From positions 47,357 through 111,356 of the forward strand of contig JAKJHY010000015.1 in NCBI GenBank assembly GCA_021648845.1: DNA of 64,000 nt, read 5' to 3'. How positions within the stretch are numbered: the first letter of the stretch is position 1; each line of letters starts with the position of its first letter. Positions 1 through 8,367 of this stretch are shown here, in pieces. Both the position numbers and the translations under genes were made by a program. Origin of the DNA: Mycobacterium sp. MBM (GTDB taxonomy: Bacteria; Actinomycetota; Actinomycetes; Mycobacteriales; Mycobacteriaceae). The notes below the pieces were generated by a model. The model was not told the DNA's origin. It searched no databases and saw nothing but the letters and a program-made list of their open reading frames with translations.

Positions 1-277
1 GGTCCAGCCGGTAGGAGGAGAACACCGGGACATCGCCGGCGGTGGGGGCCACCCGGGCGACCAGGCGCTGCTCGTCGTCACCCCAGCGCGCGGTGAGCAG
101 GATGGTCTCCGAGGACATGCCGTTGGCGTCGACGCCGTTCTCGATCGTGACCTGCGGTGCGCCTCGGTCGGGTAGCACGGTGGCCAGCCATTGCGACAAC
201 TGCTCGGGGAGAGTTTCGGTGTCGCGACTGGAATGCTGGAGGCGGCTGACGTCTTCGACAGCCGGTTCGTTCGACAC
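1..277 (-). CDS. Phosphotransferase (APH/choline kinase-like), N-terminal part, runs off the window
   Basis: Reading the minus strand from a GTG at 277 gives 92 codons beginning VSNEPAVEDVSRLQ with no stop before the window edge. The segment with TIENGVDANGMSSETILLTA followed by RLVARVAP looks like the start of the nucleotide-binding lobe of aminoglycoside-phosphotransferase-like kinases found beside acyl-CoA dehydrogenases in mycobacteria. A GGAAGGA ribosome binding site lies about 6 bases upstream of the GTG, which decides this start. The catalytic HGD and DWE motifs would lie outside the window, so the family call is tentative. The gene diverges from the TetR gene at 321 and is the obvious candidate target of that regulator. 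Confidence 0.6.
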   Translation of the reverse strand, partial: MSNEPAVEDVSRLQHSSRDTETLPEQLSQWLATVLPDRGAPQVTIENGVDANGMSSETILLTARWGDDEQRLVARVAPTAGDVPVFSSYRLD

Positions 278-300
278 GGTTGTTCCTTCCGACCCCAATT

Positions 301-319
301 ACGATACGGTGGGTAGCGT
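301..319. promoter_or_regulatory. Candidate TetR operator
   Basis: Arms ACGATAC (301-307) and GTAGCGT (313-319) form a 19-bp dyad with one mismatch around a 5-bp centre. It sits in the 43-bp gap between the divergent phosphotransferase and TetR genes and ends 1 base before the TetR start codon, as expected for autoregulation. Confidence 0.5.
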
Positions 320-320
320 T

Positions 321-917
321 ATGAAAGCAGAGATACCGCAGGTTGACAAGGGCGCAGGACGGCCCCGCGACCCTCGCATCGATGCTGCCATCCTCGCGGC
401 GACGTCGGATCTGCTCGTACAGATTGGTTACTCGAATCTGACCATGGCGGCCGTCGCCGAGCGGGCCGGAACCACCAAGACCGCCCTGTACCGTCGTTGG
501 TCCAGCAAGGCCGAACTGGTGCACGAGGCGGCGTTTCCCACCGCACCGACCGCGCTGGGCACGCCCGAGGGCGATATTGCCGGCGATGTGCGGGAGATGA
601 TCGCGGCCGCCGGTGCGGTGTTCACCAGTCCGGTGGTGCGGGCGGCGCTGCCGGGGGTGATCGCCGATATGGCCGCCGACCCGGACCTCAATGACCGGGT
701 GATGGGCCGTTTCGCCGGACTGTTCGAGGTGGTCCGGCTGCGGCTGCAACGGGCGGTGGAACGCGGCGAGGTGCATCCCGAGGTCGATCCGGATCGGCTC
801 ATCGAACTAATCGGCGGGGCTACCCTGCTACGGATGCTGCTCACCCCCGGACAGGATCTCGACGACCAGTGGGTCGACCAGACCACCGCGATCGTGGTGC
901 ACGGCGTCATCCGCTGA
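321..917 (+). CDS. TetR-family transcriptional regulator
   Basis: A 198-residue protein, the usual TetR length. The N-terminal helix-turn-helix is clear: RIDAAILAATSDLL, then GYSNLTMAAVAERAG and TKTALYRRWSSKAEL. The C-terminal half (TAPTALGTPEGD onward) resembles the TetR_C_11 type ligand domain. The open frame continues upstream, but the ATG at 321 begins right before the conserved region and after the candidate operator, so it was chosen. The gene is divergent from the phosphotransferase at 1-277 and likely represses it and itself. It ends 9 bases before a large hairpin. The ligand is unknown. Confidence 0.85.
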   Translation: MKAEIPQVDKGAGRPRDPRIDAAILAATSDLLVQIGYSNLTMAAVAERAGTTKTALYRRWSSKAELVHEAAFPTAPTALGTPEGDIAGDVREMIAAAGAVFTSPVVRAALPGVIADMAADPDLNDRVMGRFAGLFEVVRLRLQRAVERGEVHPEVDPDRLIELIGGATLLRMLLTPGQDLDDQWVDQTTAIVVHGVIR

Positions 918-925
918 CTCTCCCC

Positions 926-986
926 GCCGAAACAGCATTCCGGACGGGAATGTGCGAGTGCAGGCCTGCTGGAATGCTGTTTCGGC
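926..986. terminator. Large perfect hairpin between convergent genes, probable bidirectional terminator
   Basis: Arms GCCGAAACAGCATTCC (926-941) and its exact reverse complement (971-986) give a 16-bp perfect stem with a 29-base loop. It lies between the tetR stop (917) and the crotonase stop (989). There is no T-tract, which is common for mycobacterial terminator-like hairpins. The loop contains TGTGCGAGTG, similar to the core of the repeats near 35.9 and 36.8 kb. Confidence 0.6.
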
Positions 987-988
987 GA

Positions 989-1753
989 CTAGGTGAGCTG
1001 GCTTTTGTTGCGCTGCGATACCGTGCGGAACCGGTCACCGAGACCTTCGACGTCCCGGTGCTGGGCGTAGGCGATGCGGGCCTCGGCGGCCAGCGCCGGA
1101 TCGATCACCGCCGCCGCACCCTCGGTGTAGATCTGCTTGAGCCCCAGCATCGTCGGGCCCGGCACCTCGGCGATCGCCTCGGCCAGTTGCAGCGCACGCT
1201 GCAGCAGCCGCTCGTGCGCCACGACCTCGGTGACCAGCCCGATCCGCTCGGCGCGGGCGGCGTCGATCACCTCGCCGGTCATCGACATCCGCCGGGCCAT
1301 CGCCAGGCCGACCACCTGAGGCAGCCGCGCGGTCATCCCGCCACCGGGCAGGATGCCCACCCGGGCGTGGGTATCGGCGAACACCGCACGCTCGGAGGCC
1401 ACCAGAAAATCGCAGCCCAGCGCGATCTCCAGCCCACCGGTGAAGGTGGCGCCGTTGACGGCGCCGATGATGGGGGTGCGCATCTCGCGCACCGCGGTGA
1501 TGCAACTCTGGGAGCGGAACTCCTCGAAGAACTTCAACCCGTCGCGGGCGGCTTCCTTGAGGTCGACGCCGGCGCAGAACGCCGGATCGGTGCCGGTGAG
1601 CACCACCGCGCGCACCTGCTCGTCGGCGTCGGCGGCCTTCAGGGCCGCATATAGGGCTCGGATCACCTCATGGCTCAACGCGTTGCGGGCCTGCGGACGG
1701 TTCAGGGTCAGCAACCGCACGGCACCGTGGTCGGCGGAGAGAACGACGCTCAT
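989..1753 (-). CDS. Enoyl-CoA hydratase/isomerase family protein
   Basis: A 254-residue crotonase. Visible motifs are the N-terminal LTLNRPQARNALS, the CoA/oxyanion segment DPAFCAGVDLKE (residues 56-67) and GAVNGATFTGGLEIALGCD with its glycine-rich oxyanion turn. The Glu equivalent to Glu144 of classical hydratases is present (E109), but the position of the second catalytic Glu appears to be His129 in DTHARVG, so it may be an isomerase or another crotonase activity rather than a standard hydratase. The start is the ATG at 1753; the frame stays open upstream into nuoN sequence but without family similarity. It lies 16 bp downstream of nuoN on the same strand and may be cotranscribed with the nuo operon. 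Confidence 0.85.
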   Translation of the reverse strand: MSVVLSADHGAVRLLTLNRPQARNALSHEVIRALYAALKAADADEQVRAVVLTGTDPAFCAGVDLKEAARDGLKFFEEFRSQSCITAVREMRTPIIGAVNGATFTGGLEIALGCDFLVASERAVFADTHARVGILPGGGMTARLPQVVGLAMARRMSMTGEVIDAARAERIGLVTEVVAHERLLQRALQLAEAIAEVPGPTMLGLKQIYTEGAAAVIDPALAAEARIAYAQHRDVEGLGDRFRTVSQRNKSQLT

Positions 1754-1769
1754 GGTTGCGAAACTAGCC

Positions 1770-3332
1770 TCAACCGACGAACTGCTGCGCCTGGTTCGCC
1801 AGATCCAGCAGCGGCTGCGGCAGCGCGCCGAGGGCGAATGTGACCGCGGCAGTGACCGTGACGGCACCCGTGGTGAGCACACTGGGCATGACGACGACCG
1901 GCGCATCTTCCGGCGGGTCGGTGAAGAACATCAGCACGATCACCCGCACGTAGAAGTAGGCCGCCACCGCGCTGGCAATGACACCGACGATGACCAGCGG
2001 TCCCGCCCCGCCCTCGGCCGCCGCCTTGAACACGGCGAACTTGCTGACGAAGCCACTGGTCAACGGAATGCCGGCGAAGGCGAGCAGGAATAGCGAAAAG
2101 ACCACGCCCACCACCGGATAGCGCCGGCCCAAACCGGCCCACCGGGTCAGCGTGGTCTCCTCCTCGCCGTCGGCGCCCCGTACCAGCCCGGCCAGGGCGA
2201 AGGCGCCCAGCGTGCTGAAACCGTAGGCGAACAGATAGAACAGCGTCGCCGCGACCCCGGCTCCGTTCAGCGCGATGACGCCGGTGAGGATGAAACCGGT
2301 GTGCGCGATCGAGGAGTAGGCCAACATCCGCTTGACATCGTTCTGCGACACTGCGGTGATCGTGCCGACCGCCATCGTGGCGATCGCGATCACCCACAAC
2401 ATCGGTTGCCAGTCCTCGGACAGACCCGGCAGCGCGACGTAGAAGATCCGCAGCATGGCGCCGAATGCGGCGATCTTCGTCGCGGCGGCCATGAATGCGG
2501 TGACCGGGGTGGGTGCACCCTGGTAGACATCGGGAATCCAGGAATGGAACGGCACCGCACCCACTTTGAACAGAATGCCGACGGCGACGAGCCCCACCCC
2601 GACCAGCGCCAGCGCGGTGTCACCGCGCTCGGCCGCCACCGCGGCGGCGATATCGTCGAGACCGAAGCCACCGCAATAGCCGTACAGCAGCGCGATTCCG
2701 TACAGGAAGAAGGCCGAGGAGAACGCACCCAGCAGGAAATACTTCAGCGCCGCTTCCTGAGACACCAGGCGGCGCCGCCGTGCCAAACCGCACATCAGGT
2801 AGAGCGGAAGCGAGAGCACCTCCAGTGCGACGAACATCGTCAACAGGTCGTTGGCCGCCGGGAACAGCATCATCCCGCCCAGCGCGAACATCATCAGCGG
2901 GAAGATTTCGGTCTGCGCGACAACGGCTTTGACGGCCACCTTCTCGGCCAGGCTGCCCGGCACCGCGGCAGCCTGCGGTGTGAAGGCGTCCAGGCCCTGC
3001 GCAGTCTCGGCACCGATCCGACGTTCGGCGACCAGCAGCACCCCCAGGAGCCCGATCAGCAGCAGCAGCCCTTGCAGGAACAGCGCGGGCCGATCGACCA
3101 CCAGCGAGCCCACCGCGGCGATATTGCCCGGTGAGTCACCGAGATCGATGTGCACCCAGATCACCGCCGCCAACGCGGCCAGCTGACCGCCGACGGCCAG
3201 GACCAGCTGTCCGCCATAACGGGCGCGCCGCGGCAGGAAGGCCTCGACGAGCACGCCGAGGACGGCGGCGCCCAGCACGATGAGAAACGGTGCGAGCTGG
3301 CCGTATTCGATGACCGGCGCTTCGATGGTCAT
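1770..3332 (-). CDS. nuoN: NADH-quinone oxidoreductase subunit N
   Basis: A 520-residue polytopic membrane subunit of complex I, one of the three antiporter-like proton-pumping subunits. Characteristic segments include ANDLLTMFVALEVLSLPLYL, a run of transmembrane helices, KVGAVPFHSWIPDVYQGAP with the conserved HSWxPDxYxGAP signature, and KRMLAYSSIAHTGFIL in the discontinuous helix region. It is the last gene of the nuo operon; its ATG overlaps the nuoM stop as ATGA. Length and order match mycobacterial nuo operons. Confidence 0.97.
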   Translation of the reverse strand: MTIEAPVIEYGQLAPFLIVLGAAVLGVLVEAFLPRRARYGGQLVLAVGGQLAALAAVIWVHIDLGDSPGNIAAVGSLVVDRPALFLQGLLLLIGLLGVLLVAERRIGAETAQGLDAFTPQAAAVPGSLAEKVAVKAVVAQTEIFPLMMFALGGMMLFPAANDLLTMFVALEVLSLPLYLMCGLARRRRLVSQEAALKYFLLGAFSSAFFLYGIALLYGYCGGFGLDDIAAAVAAERGDTALALVGVGLVAVGILFKVGAVPFHSWIPDVYQGAPTPVTAFMAAATKIAAFGAMLRIFYVALPGLSEDWQPMLWVIAIATMAVGTITAVSQNDVKRMLAYSSIAHTGFILTGVIALNGAGVAATLFYLFAYGFSTLGAFALAGLVRGADGEEETTLTRWAGLGRRYPVVGVVFSLFLLAFAGIPLTSGFVSKFAVFKAAAEGGAGPLVIVGVIASAVAAYFYVRVIVLMFFTDPPEDAPVVVMPSVLTTGAVTVTAAVTFALGALPQPLLDLANQAQQFVG

Positions 3333-4882
3333 TTCGCGGACCCTTCGGCCGTGGCGGGTGCCGGATCGCGGACGTCGATGGTGGTCAGCGTGTGATCGAC
3401 GGCCGGGTTGATGACATCGAGCGCTGGTTTCGGATACACCCCGAGCGCCAGCAGCAGCGCAATCAGTGGCGCCACCACCACCAGCTCCCGCGGAATCAGG
3501 TCACGCACCGACTCGTTACCCGCGGTGACCGGTCCGGTCATCATCCGCTGGTAGGCCCACAGGATGTAGATCGCGGACAACACCAGGGCGCTGGCCGCGA
3601 TCACCGCGAGCACCGGGAACCGGGTGAACGTGCCGATCAGGACCAGGAACTCGCTGATGAACGGTGCCAGGCCGGGCAGCGACAGGGTGGCCAGCCCGGC
3701 GACCAGGAAGGTACCGGCCAGCACCGGCGCGACCCGCTGCACACCGCCGAAGTCGGCGATGAGTCGGGTTCCTCTGCGCGACACCAGGAATCCGGCGATC
3801 AGGAACAGCGCCGCGGTGGAAATGCCGTGGTTCACCATGTACAGCGTGGCACCGGCCTGGCCCTGGCTGGTCATCACGAAGATGCCCAGGATGATGAAGC
3901 CGAAGTGCGATATGGAGGTGTAGGCGATCAGCCGCATCACATCGGTTTGGCCGATCGCCACGACGGCTCCGTAGACGATGCCGATGACCGCCAGGGTGAT
4001 GATCAACGGCTGGAAGGTCTTCGCGGCGTCGGGGAACAATTGCAGACAATAGCGCAGCATGCCGAACGTCCCGACCTTGTCCACGACAGCCATCATCAGC
4101 ACCGCGGTCGCCGGGGTGGATTCGACGGCGGCATCGGGCAGCCAGCGGTGGAACGGCCACAGCGGCGCCTTCACCGCGAACGCGAACATGAAACCCAGGA
4201 ACAGCGCGTTCAACAGTGCCGGATCGATGTTCAGGTCGCCGCTGGCGACAGCCGCCGCGATGGCCCGGACGTCGAACGTCCCCCCGAGATCGCTTCCCGC
4301 GGTCACCACGTACAGGCCGATCACGGCGGCCAGCATGATGAGCCCGCCGAACAAGTTGTACAGCAAGAACTTCACCGCAGCCTTGGACCGCCCACTGCCA
4401 CCGAACCCGCCGATCAGAAAGTACATCGGGATGAGCATCGCCTCGAAGAAGACGTAGAACAGCAGGACGTCCAGTGCCGTCAGCGAGATCAGCACCATGG
4501 CCTCGACGGCCAGGGTCAGCGCAAGATAGCTCTGCGTGGACCGCGCCGCGAACCGGGTTTCGTCGCCGCCGTCGTTCCAGCCGGCGACGATCAGCAGCGG
4601 CACCAGTACCGCGGTCAGTACCACCAGTGCCAGGGCGATCCCGTCCAGGCCCAGGATGTACCCGGTGCCGAAGCTCGGTATCCAGGGATGGTCCTCGACG
4701 AACTGGTATTGCGGGCCGGCCGGGTCGAATTGCACCGCCAACACCGCGGCCAGCGCCAGCACCGCCAGCGACACCGCCAGCGCCGCGTACCTGGCGAACA
4801 CCTTGGACGGCAGCAAAATCACCACCACCGCGCCGAGCATCGGCACCACCCACAACGCGGTCAGCAACCCGATCCCGTTCAC
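3329..4882 (-). CDS. nuoM: NADH-quinone oxidoreductase subunit M
   Basis: A 517-residue antiporter-like membrane subunit of complex I. Typical motifs are the loop LLFYVFFEAMLIPMYFLIG, the conserved KAPLWPFHRWLPDAAVE with its PxHxWLPDA signature, and RLIAYTSISHFGFI. The GTG at 4882 overlaps the nuoL stop as GTGA, which decides the start; the frame is open far upstream but that part is only the out-of-frame reading of nuoL. It pumps protons together with NuoL and NuoN. Confidence 0.96.
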   Translation of the reverse strand: MNGIGLLTALWVVPMLGAVVVILLPSKVFARYAALAVSLAVLALAAVLAVQFDPAGPQYQFVEDHPWIPSFGTGYILGLDGIALALVVLTAVLVPLLIVAGWNDGGDETRFAARSTQSYLALTLAVEAMVLISLTALDVLLFYVFFEAMLIPMYFLIGGFGGSGRSKAAVKFLLYNLFGGLIMLAAVIGLYVVTAGSDLGGTFDVRAIAAAVASGDLNIDPALLNALFLGFMFAFAVKAPLWPFHRWLPDAAVESTPATAVLMMAVVDKVGTFGMLRYCLQLFPDAAKTFQPLIITLAVIGIVYGAVVAIGQTDVMRLIAYTSISHFGFIILGIFVMTSQGQAGATLYMVNHGISTAALFLIAGFLVSRRGTRLIADFGGVQRVAPVLAGTFLVAGLATLSLPGLAPFISEFLVLIGTFTRFPVLAVIAASALVLSAIYILWAYQRMMTGPVTAGNESVRDLIPRELVVVAPLIALLLALGVYPKPALDVINPAVDHTLTTIDVRDPAPATAEGSAK

Positions 4883-6759
4883 CAGACCCTCACCACCAGA
4901 ATCGCGCCGATCACCAGGACCGTGCCGCCCAGCATGGACAATGCGTAGGACCGGGCAAACCCGTTCTGCCACTGTCTCATCCGCTGCGATGCGCCCGCGA
5001 TCCCCGCGGCCAATCCTCGGGTCACACCCTCGACCGCGTCGTCGTCGAGTTCCACCAGCCCCGCGGTGAACTGCGCACCGGGGCGCATCAACACCCGCTC
5101 GTTGAACGCGTCGCCGTACAGGTCGCGGCGGGCGGCGAGCGTCAACGCGGACCCTGCCGGGGCGACCTCGGGGACCGCGCGGGTGGCGTACATGCGGTAC
5201 GCGATGCCGACACCGATGCCGATGACCGACAGCGTGATGGCGGTCATCACCCACACCGGGAGCACATGGTGGGCCTCGTGGGCGCCGACCACCGGCTCCA
5301 GCCAGTGCACCAGAGTGCCGCCGACGGCCAGCAGCGCCCCGGCGCCGACGGACCCGAGCGCCAGCACCACCATCGGCGCGGTCATGACGGTGGGGGATTC
5401 GTGGGGCTGGGTATCGGGTTTCCACCGGCGCTCACCGAAGAACGTCATCAGCATGACCCGGGTCATGTAGAAGGCGGTGATGCCTGCGCCGAGCAGGGTC
5501 GCACCGCCCAACAGGAGTCCCTTGGCTCCGCCCGCGGCGAAGGCGGTTTCGATGATGGGGTCCTTGGAGAAGAAGCCGGAGAACGGCGGAACCCCGATGA
5601 TCGCGAGGTACCCGAGACCGAAGGTGACGAAGGTGATCGGCATGACCGCGCGCAGCCCACCGTAGCGACGCATATCGGTTTCGTCGTTCATCGCGTGCAT
5701 CACCGAGCCGGCGCCCAGGAACAGGCCGGCCTTGAAGAATCCGTGGGTGAGCAGATGCATGATCGCGATGGCGTACCCCGCCGGCCCCAGTCCGGCGGCG
5801 AGCACCATATAGCCGATCTGGCTCATCGTGGACGCGGCGAGGGCCTTCTTGATGTCGTCCTTCGCACAGCCGATGATCGCGCCGAACAGCAAGGTGACCG
5901 CGCCGACGACGGCGACCGCGGTCTGGGCCTCGGGCGCCAGGTTGAACACCGGGCCGGAGCGCACGATGAGGTAGACCCCGGCGGTCACCATGGTGGCGGC
6001 GTGGATCAGTGCGGACACCGGGGTCGGGCCTTCCATCGCGTCTCCCAGCCAGGATTGCAACGGCACCTGCGCGGATTTGCCGCACGCGGCCAGCAGCAGG
6101 AGCAACCCGATGGTGTTCAGTGTTCCGCCGGACAGTTGCGGAGCAGCGGCGAATACACCGGAATACGAAACGGTTCCGGTGGCCGAGAACATCACCATCA
6201 GCGCGACCGCGAGCCCGATATCGCCGACCCGGTTGACCACGAATGCCTTCTTGGCTGCGGTCGCCGCGCTCGGCTTGTGTGACCAGAACCCGATCAGCAG
6301 ATACGACGCCAGTCCGACACCCTCCCAGCCCATGTACAGGCCCAGATAGTTGTCGGCCAGCACCAGCAGCAGCATCGCCGCCAGGAACAGGTTGAGGTAG
6401 GCGAAAAACCGGCGACGCCCGGGGTCGTGGGACATGTATCCGATGGAGTACAGGTGGATCAACGACCCGACCCCGGTGATCAACAGCACGAAACAGATCG
6501 ACAGTTGGTCGAGTTGCAGCCCGAAGTCCACCCGCAACTCGCCGGCGGGCACCCAGGTGAACAGCGTCTGGTGCACCGTGCGGTCCTCGGCGCCGCGGCC
6601 CAGCAGGTCGACGAACAGCACCATGGCGACCACGAATGACGCTGCCGCGGCGACCAGCCCGAGCAGATGCCCCCAGGCATCGGTGGCCCGACCGCCGAGC
6701 AGCAGTAGCACCGCTCCGGCCAGTGGCAGGGCGATCAGCAGCCAAGTGAGGTTGTCCAC
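4879..6759 (-). CDS. nuoL: NADH-quinone oxidoreductase subunit L
   Basis: A 626-residue subunit, the largest antiporter-like membrane protein of complex I, carrying the long lateral helix at its C-terminus. Diagnostic parts include SIGYMSHDPGRRRFFAYLNL, GWEGVGLASYLLIGFW, AFVVNRVGDIGL, the signature QVPLQSWLGDAMEGPTPVSA and MSQIGYMVLAAG. It starts at a GTG (6759) that shares one base with the nuoK stop (TAGTG), and it ends in a GTGA overlap with nuoM. Confidence 0.97.
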   Translation of the reverse strand: MDNLTWLLIALPLAGAVLLLLGGRATDAWGHLLGLVAAAASFVVAMVLFVDLLGRGAEDRTVHQTLFTWVPAGELRVDFGLQLDQLSICFVLLITGVGSLIHLYSIGYMSHDPGRRRFFAYLNLFLAAMLLLVLADNYLGLYMGWEGVGLASYLLIGFWSHKPSAATAAKKAFVVNRVGDIGLAVALMVMFSATGTVSYSGVFAAAPQLSGGTLNTIGLLLLLAACGKSAQVPLQSWLGDAMEGPTPVSALIHAATMVTAGVYLIVRSGPVFNLAPEAQTAVAVVGAVTLLFGAIIGCAKDDIKKALAASTMSQIGYMVLAAGLGPAGYAIAIMHLLTHGFFKAGLFLGAGSVMHAMNDETDMRRYGGLRAVMPITFVTFGLGYLAIIGVPPFSGFFSKDPIIETAFAAGGAKGLLLGGATLLGAGITAFYMTRVMLMTFFGERRWKPDTQPHESPTVMTAPMVVLALGSVGAGALLAVGGTLVHWLEPVVGAHEAHHVLPVWVMTAITLSVIGIGVGIAYRMYATRAVPEVAPAGSALTLAARRDLYGDAFNERVLMRPGAQFTAGLVELDDDAVEGVTRGLAAGIAGASQRMRQWQNGFARSYALSMLGGTVLVIGAILVVRVW

Positions 6760-7058
6760 TAGTGCCTCAGCAGACTGGCGCCGTCGACCGACGCCGAGCG
6801 GCGCGCCCGGAAGATGGCCATGATGATGGCCAGCCCGACCACCACCTCACAGGCCGCGACCACCATGGTGAAGAACGCGACCACCTGACCGTCGAGCTGA
6901 CCGTGCATCCGGGAGAACGTGACGAACGCCAGGTTGGCGGCGTTGAGCATGAGTTCGACGCACATGAACATGACGATCGCGTTGCGGCGCAGCAGCACTC
7001 CGGCGGCCCCGATGGTGAACAGCAGCGCCGACAGGAACAGGTAGTTCGCGGGGTTCAT
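6759..7058 (-). CDS. nuoK: NADH-quinone oxidoreductase subunit K
   Basis: A 99-residue protein with three transmembrane helices, the standard NuoK length. The conserved acidic residues of the membrane proton channel are visible in MFMCVELMLNAANL (a Glu in helix 2) and MVVAACEVVVGLAIIM (a Glu in helix 3). It is tightly packed in the operon: its ATG overlaps the end of nuoJ as ATGA, and its TAG overlaps the nuoL GTG. Confidence 0.97.
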   Translation of the reverse strand: MNPANYLFLSALLFTIGAAGVLLRRNAIVMFMCVELMLNAANLAFVTFSRMHGQLDGQVVAFFTMVVAACEVVVGLAIIMAIFRARRSASVDGASLLRH

Positions 7059-7834
7059 GCGTCATCCCCGGTTTTCACGTGGCCCCGCGGCACCAGCACC
7101 GAGCTGACCGATGTGCGCGCGCCGGTCCCGTCGGGCAGCCGCGCCGGCACGTCGACGGCGTTGTGGCGGGCGTACACACCGGGATTGGGCATCGGTGTCG
7201 GATGTCCGCCCGGGGCGAAGCGCTCGGCGGCCATCTCGCGCTGGGTCTTGCGGCGGTCGAACCGCTCTCGATGCGCCAGTACCATCGCGCCCAGTGTCGC
7301 GGTGATGAGCAGGGCGCTGGTCAGCTCGAAGGCCCACACGTAGCGGGTGAAGATCAGCACCGCCAGGCCCTCGACATTGCCTGCGCCGTTGGCTCGCTCG
7401 AGCCCGGCGAACCCGTCGACCGACCCACTGAAGAGGGCGTTGCCGATCACCCCGATCAACAAGATGCCAAATCCCAGACCCAAGATGATCGCCGAGATCC
7501 GTTGCCCGCGAATCGTTTCCACCAGCGACTCCGATGAGTCCACACCGATGAGCATCAAGACGAACAGGAACAGCATCATCACGGCGCCGGTATAGACCAC
7601 CACCTGCACCACGCCGAGGAACACCGCGTCCTGGGCGATGTAGAGGACCGCGAGGTTGATCATCGTGATGGCCAGGAAGATCGCCGAATACACCGCTTTT
7701 GTTGCCGCGACCACGCCGACGGCGCTGCCCACGATGACCGCACCCAAGATCCAGAACAGCATCGCCTCGGTGGTCGAGGTACGGGTCAGTGCCTCCCCGT
7801 CGATGGCGGCCGCAAGGATGTCCACGGGCATCAC
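7055..7834 (-). CDS. nuoJ: NADH-quinone oxidoreductase subunit J
   Basis: A 259-residue membrane subunit with five predicted helices in the first two thirds, including VYSAIFLAITMINLAVLYI and VVYTGAVMMLFLFVLMLIGV, the conserved VYxGAVMVLFLFVxML stretch of NuoJ. The hydrophilic C-terminal tail (about 70 residues, RFDRRKTQREMA onward) is long, as in other actinobacteria. The GTG at 7834 overlaps the nuoI stop by 4 bp; an ATG one codon later (7831) is an equal alternative. Confidence 0.95.
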   Translation of the reverse strand: MMPVDILAAAIDGEALTRTSTTEAMLFWILGAVIVGSAVGVVAATKAVYSAIFLAITMINLAVLYIAQDAVFLGVVQVVVYTGAVMMLFLFVLMLIGVDSSESLVETIRGQRISAIILGLGFGILLIGVIGNALFSGSVDGFAGLERANGAGNVEGLAVLIFTRYVWAFELTSALLITATLGAMVLAHRERFDRRKTQREMAAERFAPGGHPTPMPNPGVYARHNAVDVPARLPDGTGARTSVSSVLVPRGHVKTGDDA

Positions 7835-8367
7835 GCCGTCTCCGGCTGCTGGATCAGGCCGAGGGCGTTGATATTGCCGCGGTAGTAGTCCTCGTCGGTG
7901 CTGCCCGGCGCCATCGCGTGTGGCGGCGGGGACATGTCGGACGTGAGCGGGGCGAGCAGCTTGTCCTTGCCGTAGATGAGGTCTGCGCGGTTGTCATCGG
8001 CCATCTCGTAGTCGTTGGTCATGGTGAGCGCCCGGGTGGGGCAGGCCTCGATGCACAACCCGCAGCCGATGCACCGCAGATAGTTGATCTGATACACCTG
8101 CCCGTAGCGCTCGCCCGGTGAGAATCGTTGCTGCGCGGTGTTGTCGGCCCCCTCGACGTAGATGGCGTCCGCCGGGCACGCCCACGCGCACAGCTCGCAA
8201 CCGATGCATTTCTCCAGCCCGTCGGCGTACCGGTTGAGCTGGTGCCTGCCGTGATAGCGCGCCGCGACGGGCCCCGGCTGTTCGGGGTACTGCTCGGTGA
8301 TCGGCTTCTTGAACATCGCCTTGAACGTGACGCCGAATCCGGCCAGCGCCTCACCGACTTTGGACAT
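7831..8367 (-). CDS. nuoI: NADH-quinone oxidoreductase subunit I (two 4Fe-4S clusters)
   Basis: A 178-residue ferredoxin-like peripheral-arm subunit that carries the N6a and N6b clusters next to the quinone site. Two classical binding motifs are visible: CIGCELCAWACP (about residue 55) and CIGCGLCIEACP (about residue 100). The start region overlaps the end of nuoH by 17 bp, and the end overlaps nuoJ. Confidence 0.97.
   Translation of the reverse strand: MSKVGEALAGFGVTFKAMFKKPITEQYPEQPGPVAARYHGRHQLNRYADGLEKCIGCELCAWACPADAIYVEGADNTAQQRFSPGERYGQVYQINYLRCIGCGLCIEACPTRALTMTNDYEMADDNRADLIYGKDKLLAPLTSDMSPPPHAMAPGSTDEDYYRGNINALGLIQQPETA

Noticed and set aside
3392..6282. Very long open frames on the plus strand opposite nuoM and nuoL
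   Set aside because: They are antisense to highly conserved complex I genes and their products are low-complexity Arg/Gln/His-rich; this is a by-product of high GC at codon third positions.
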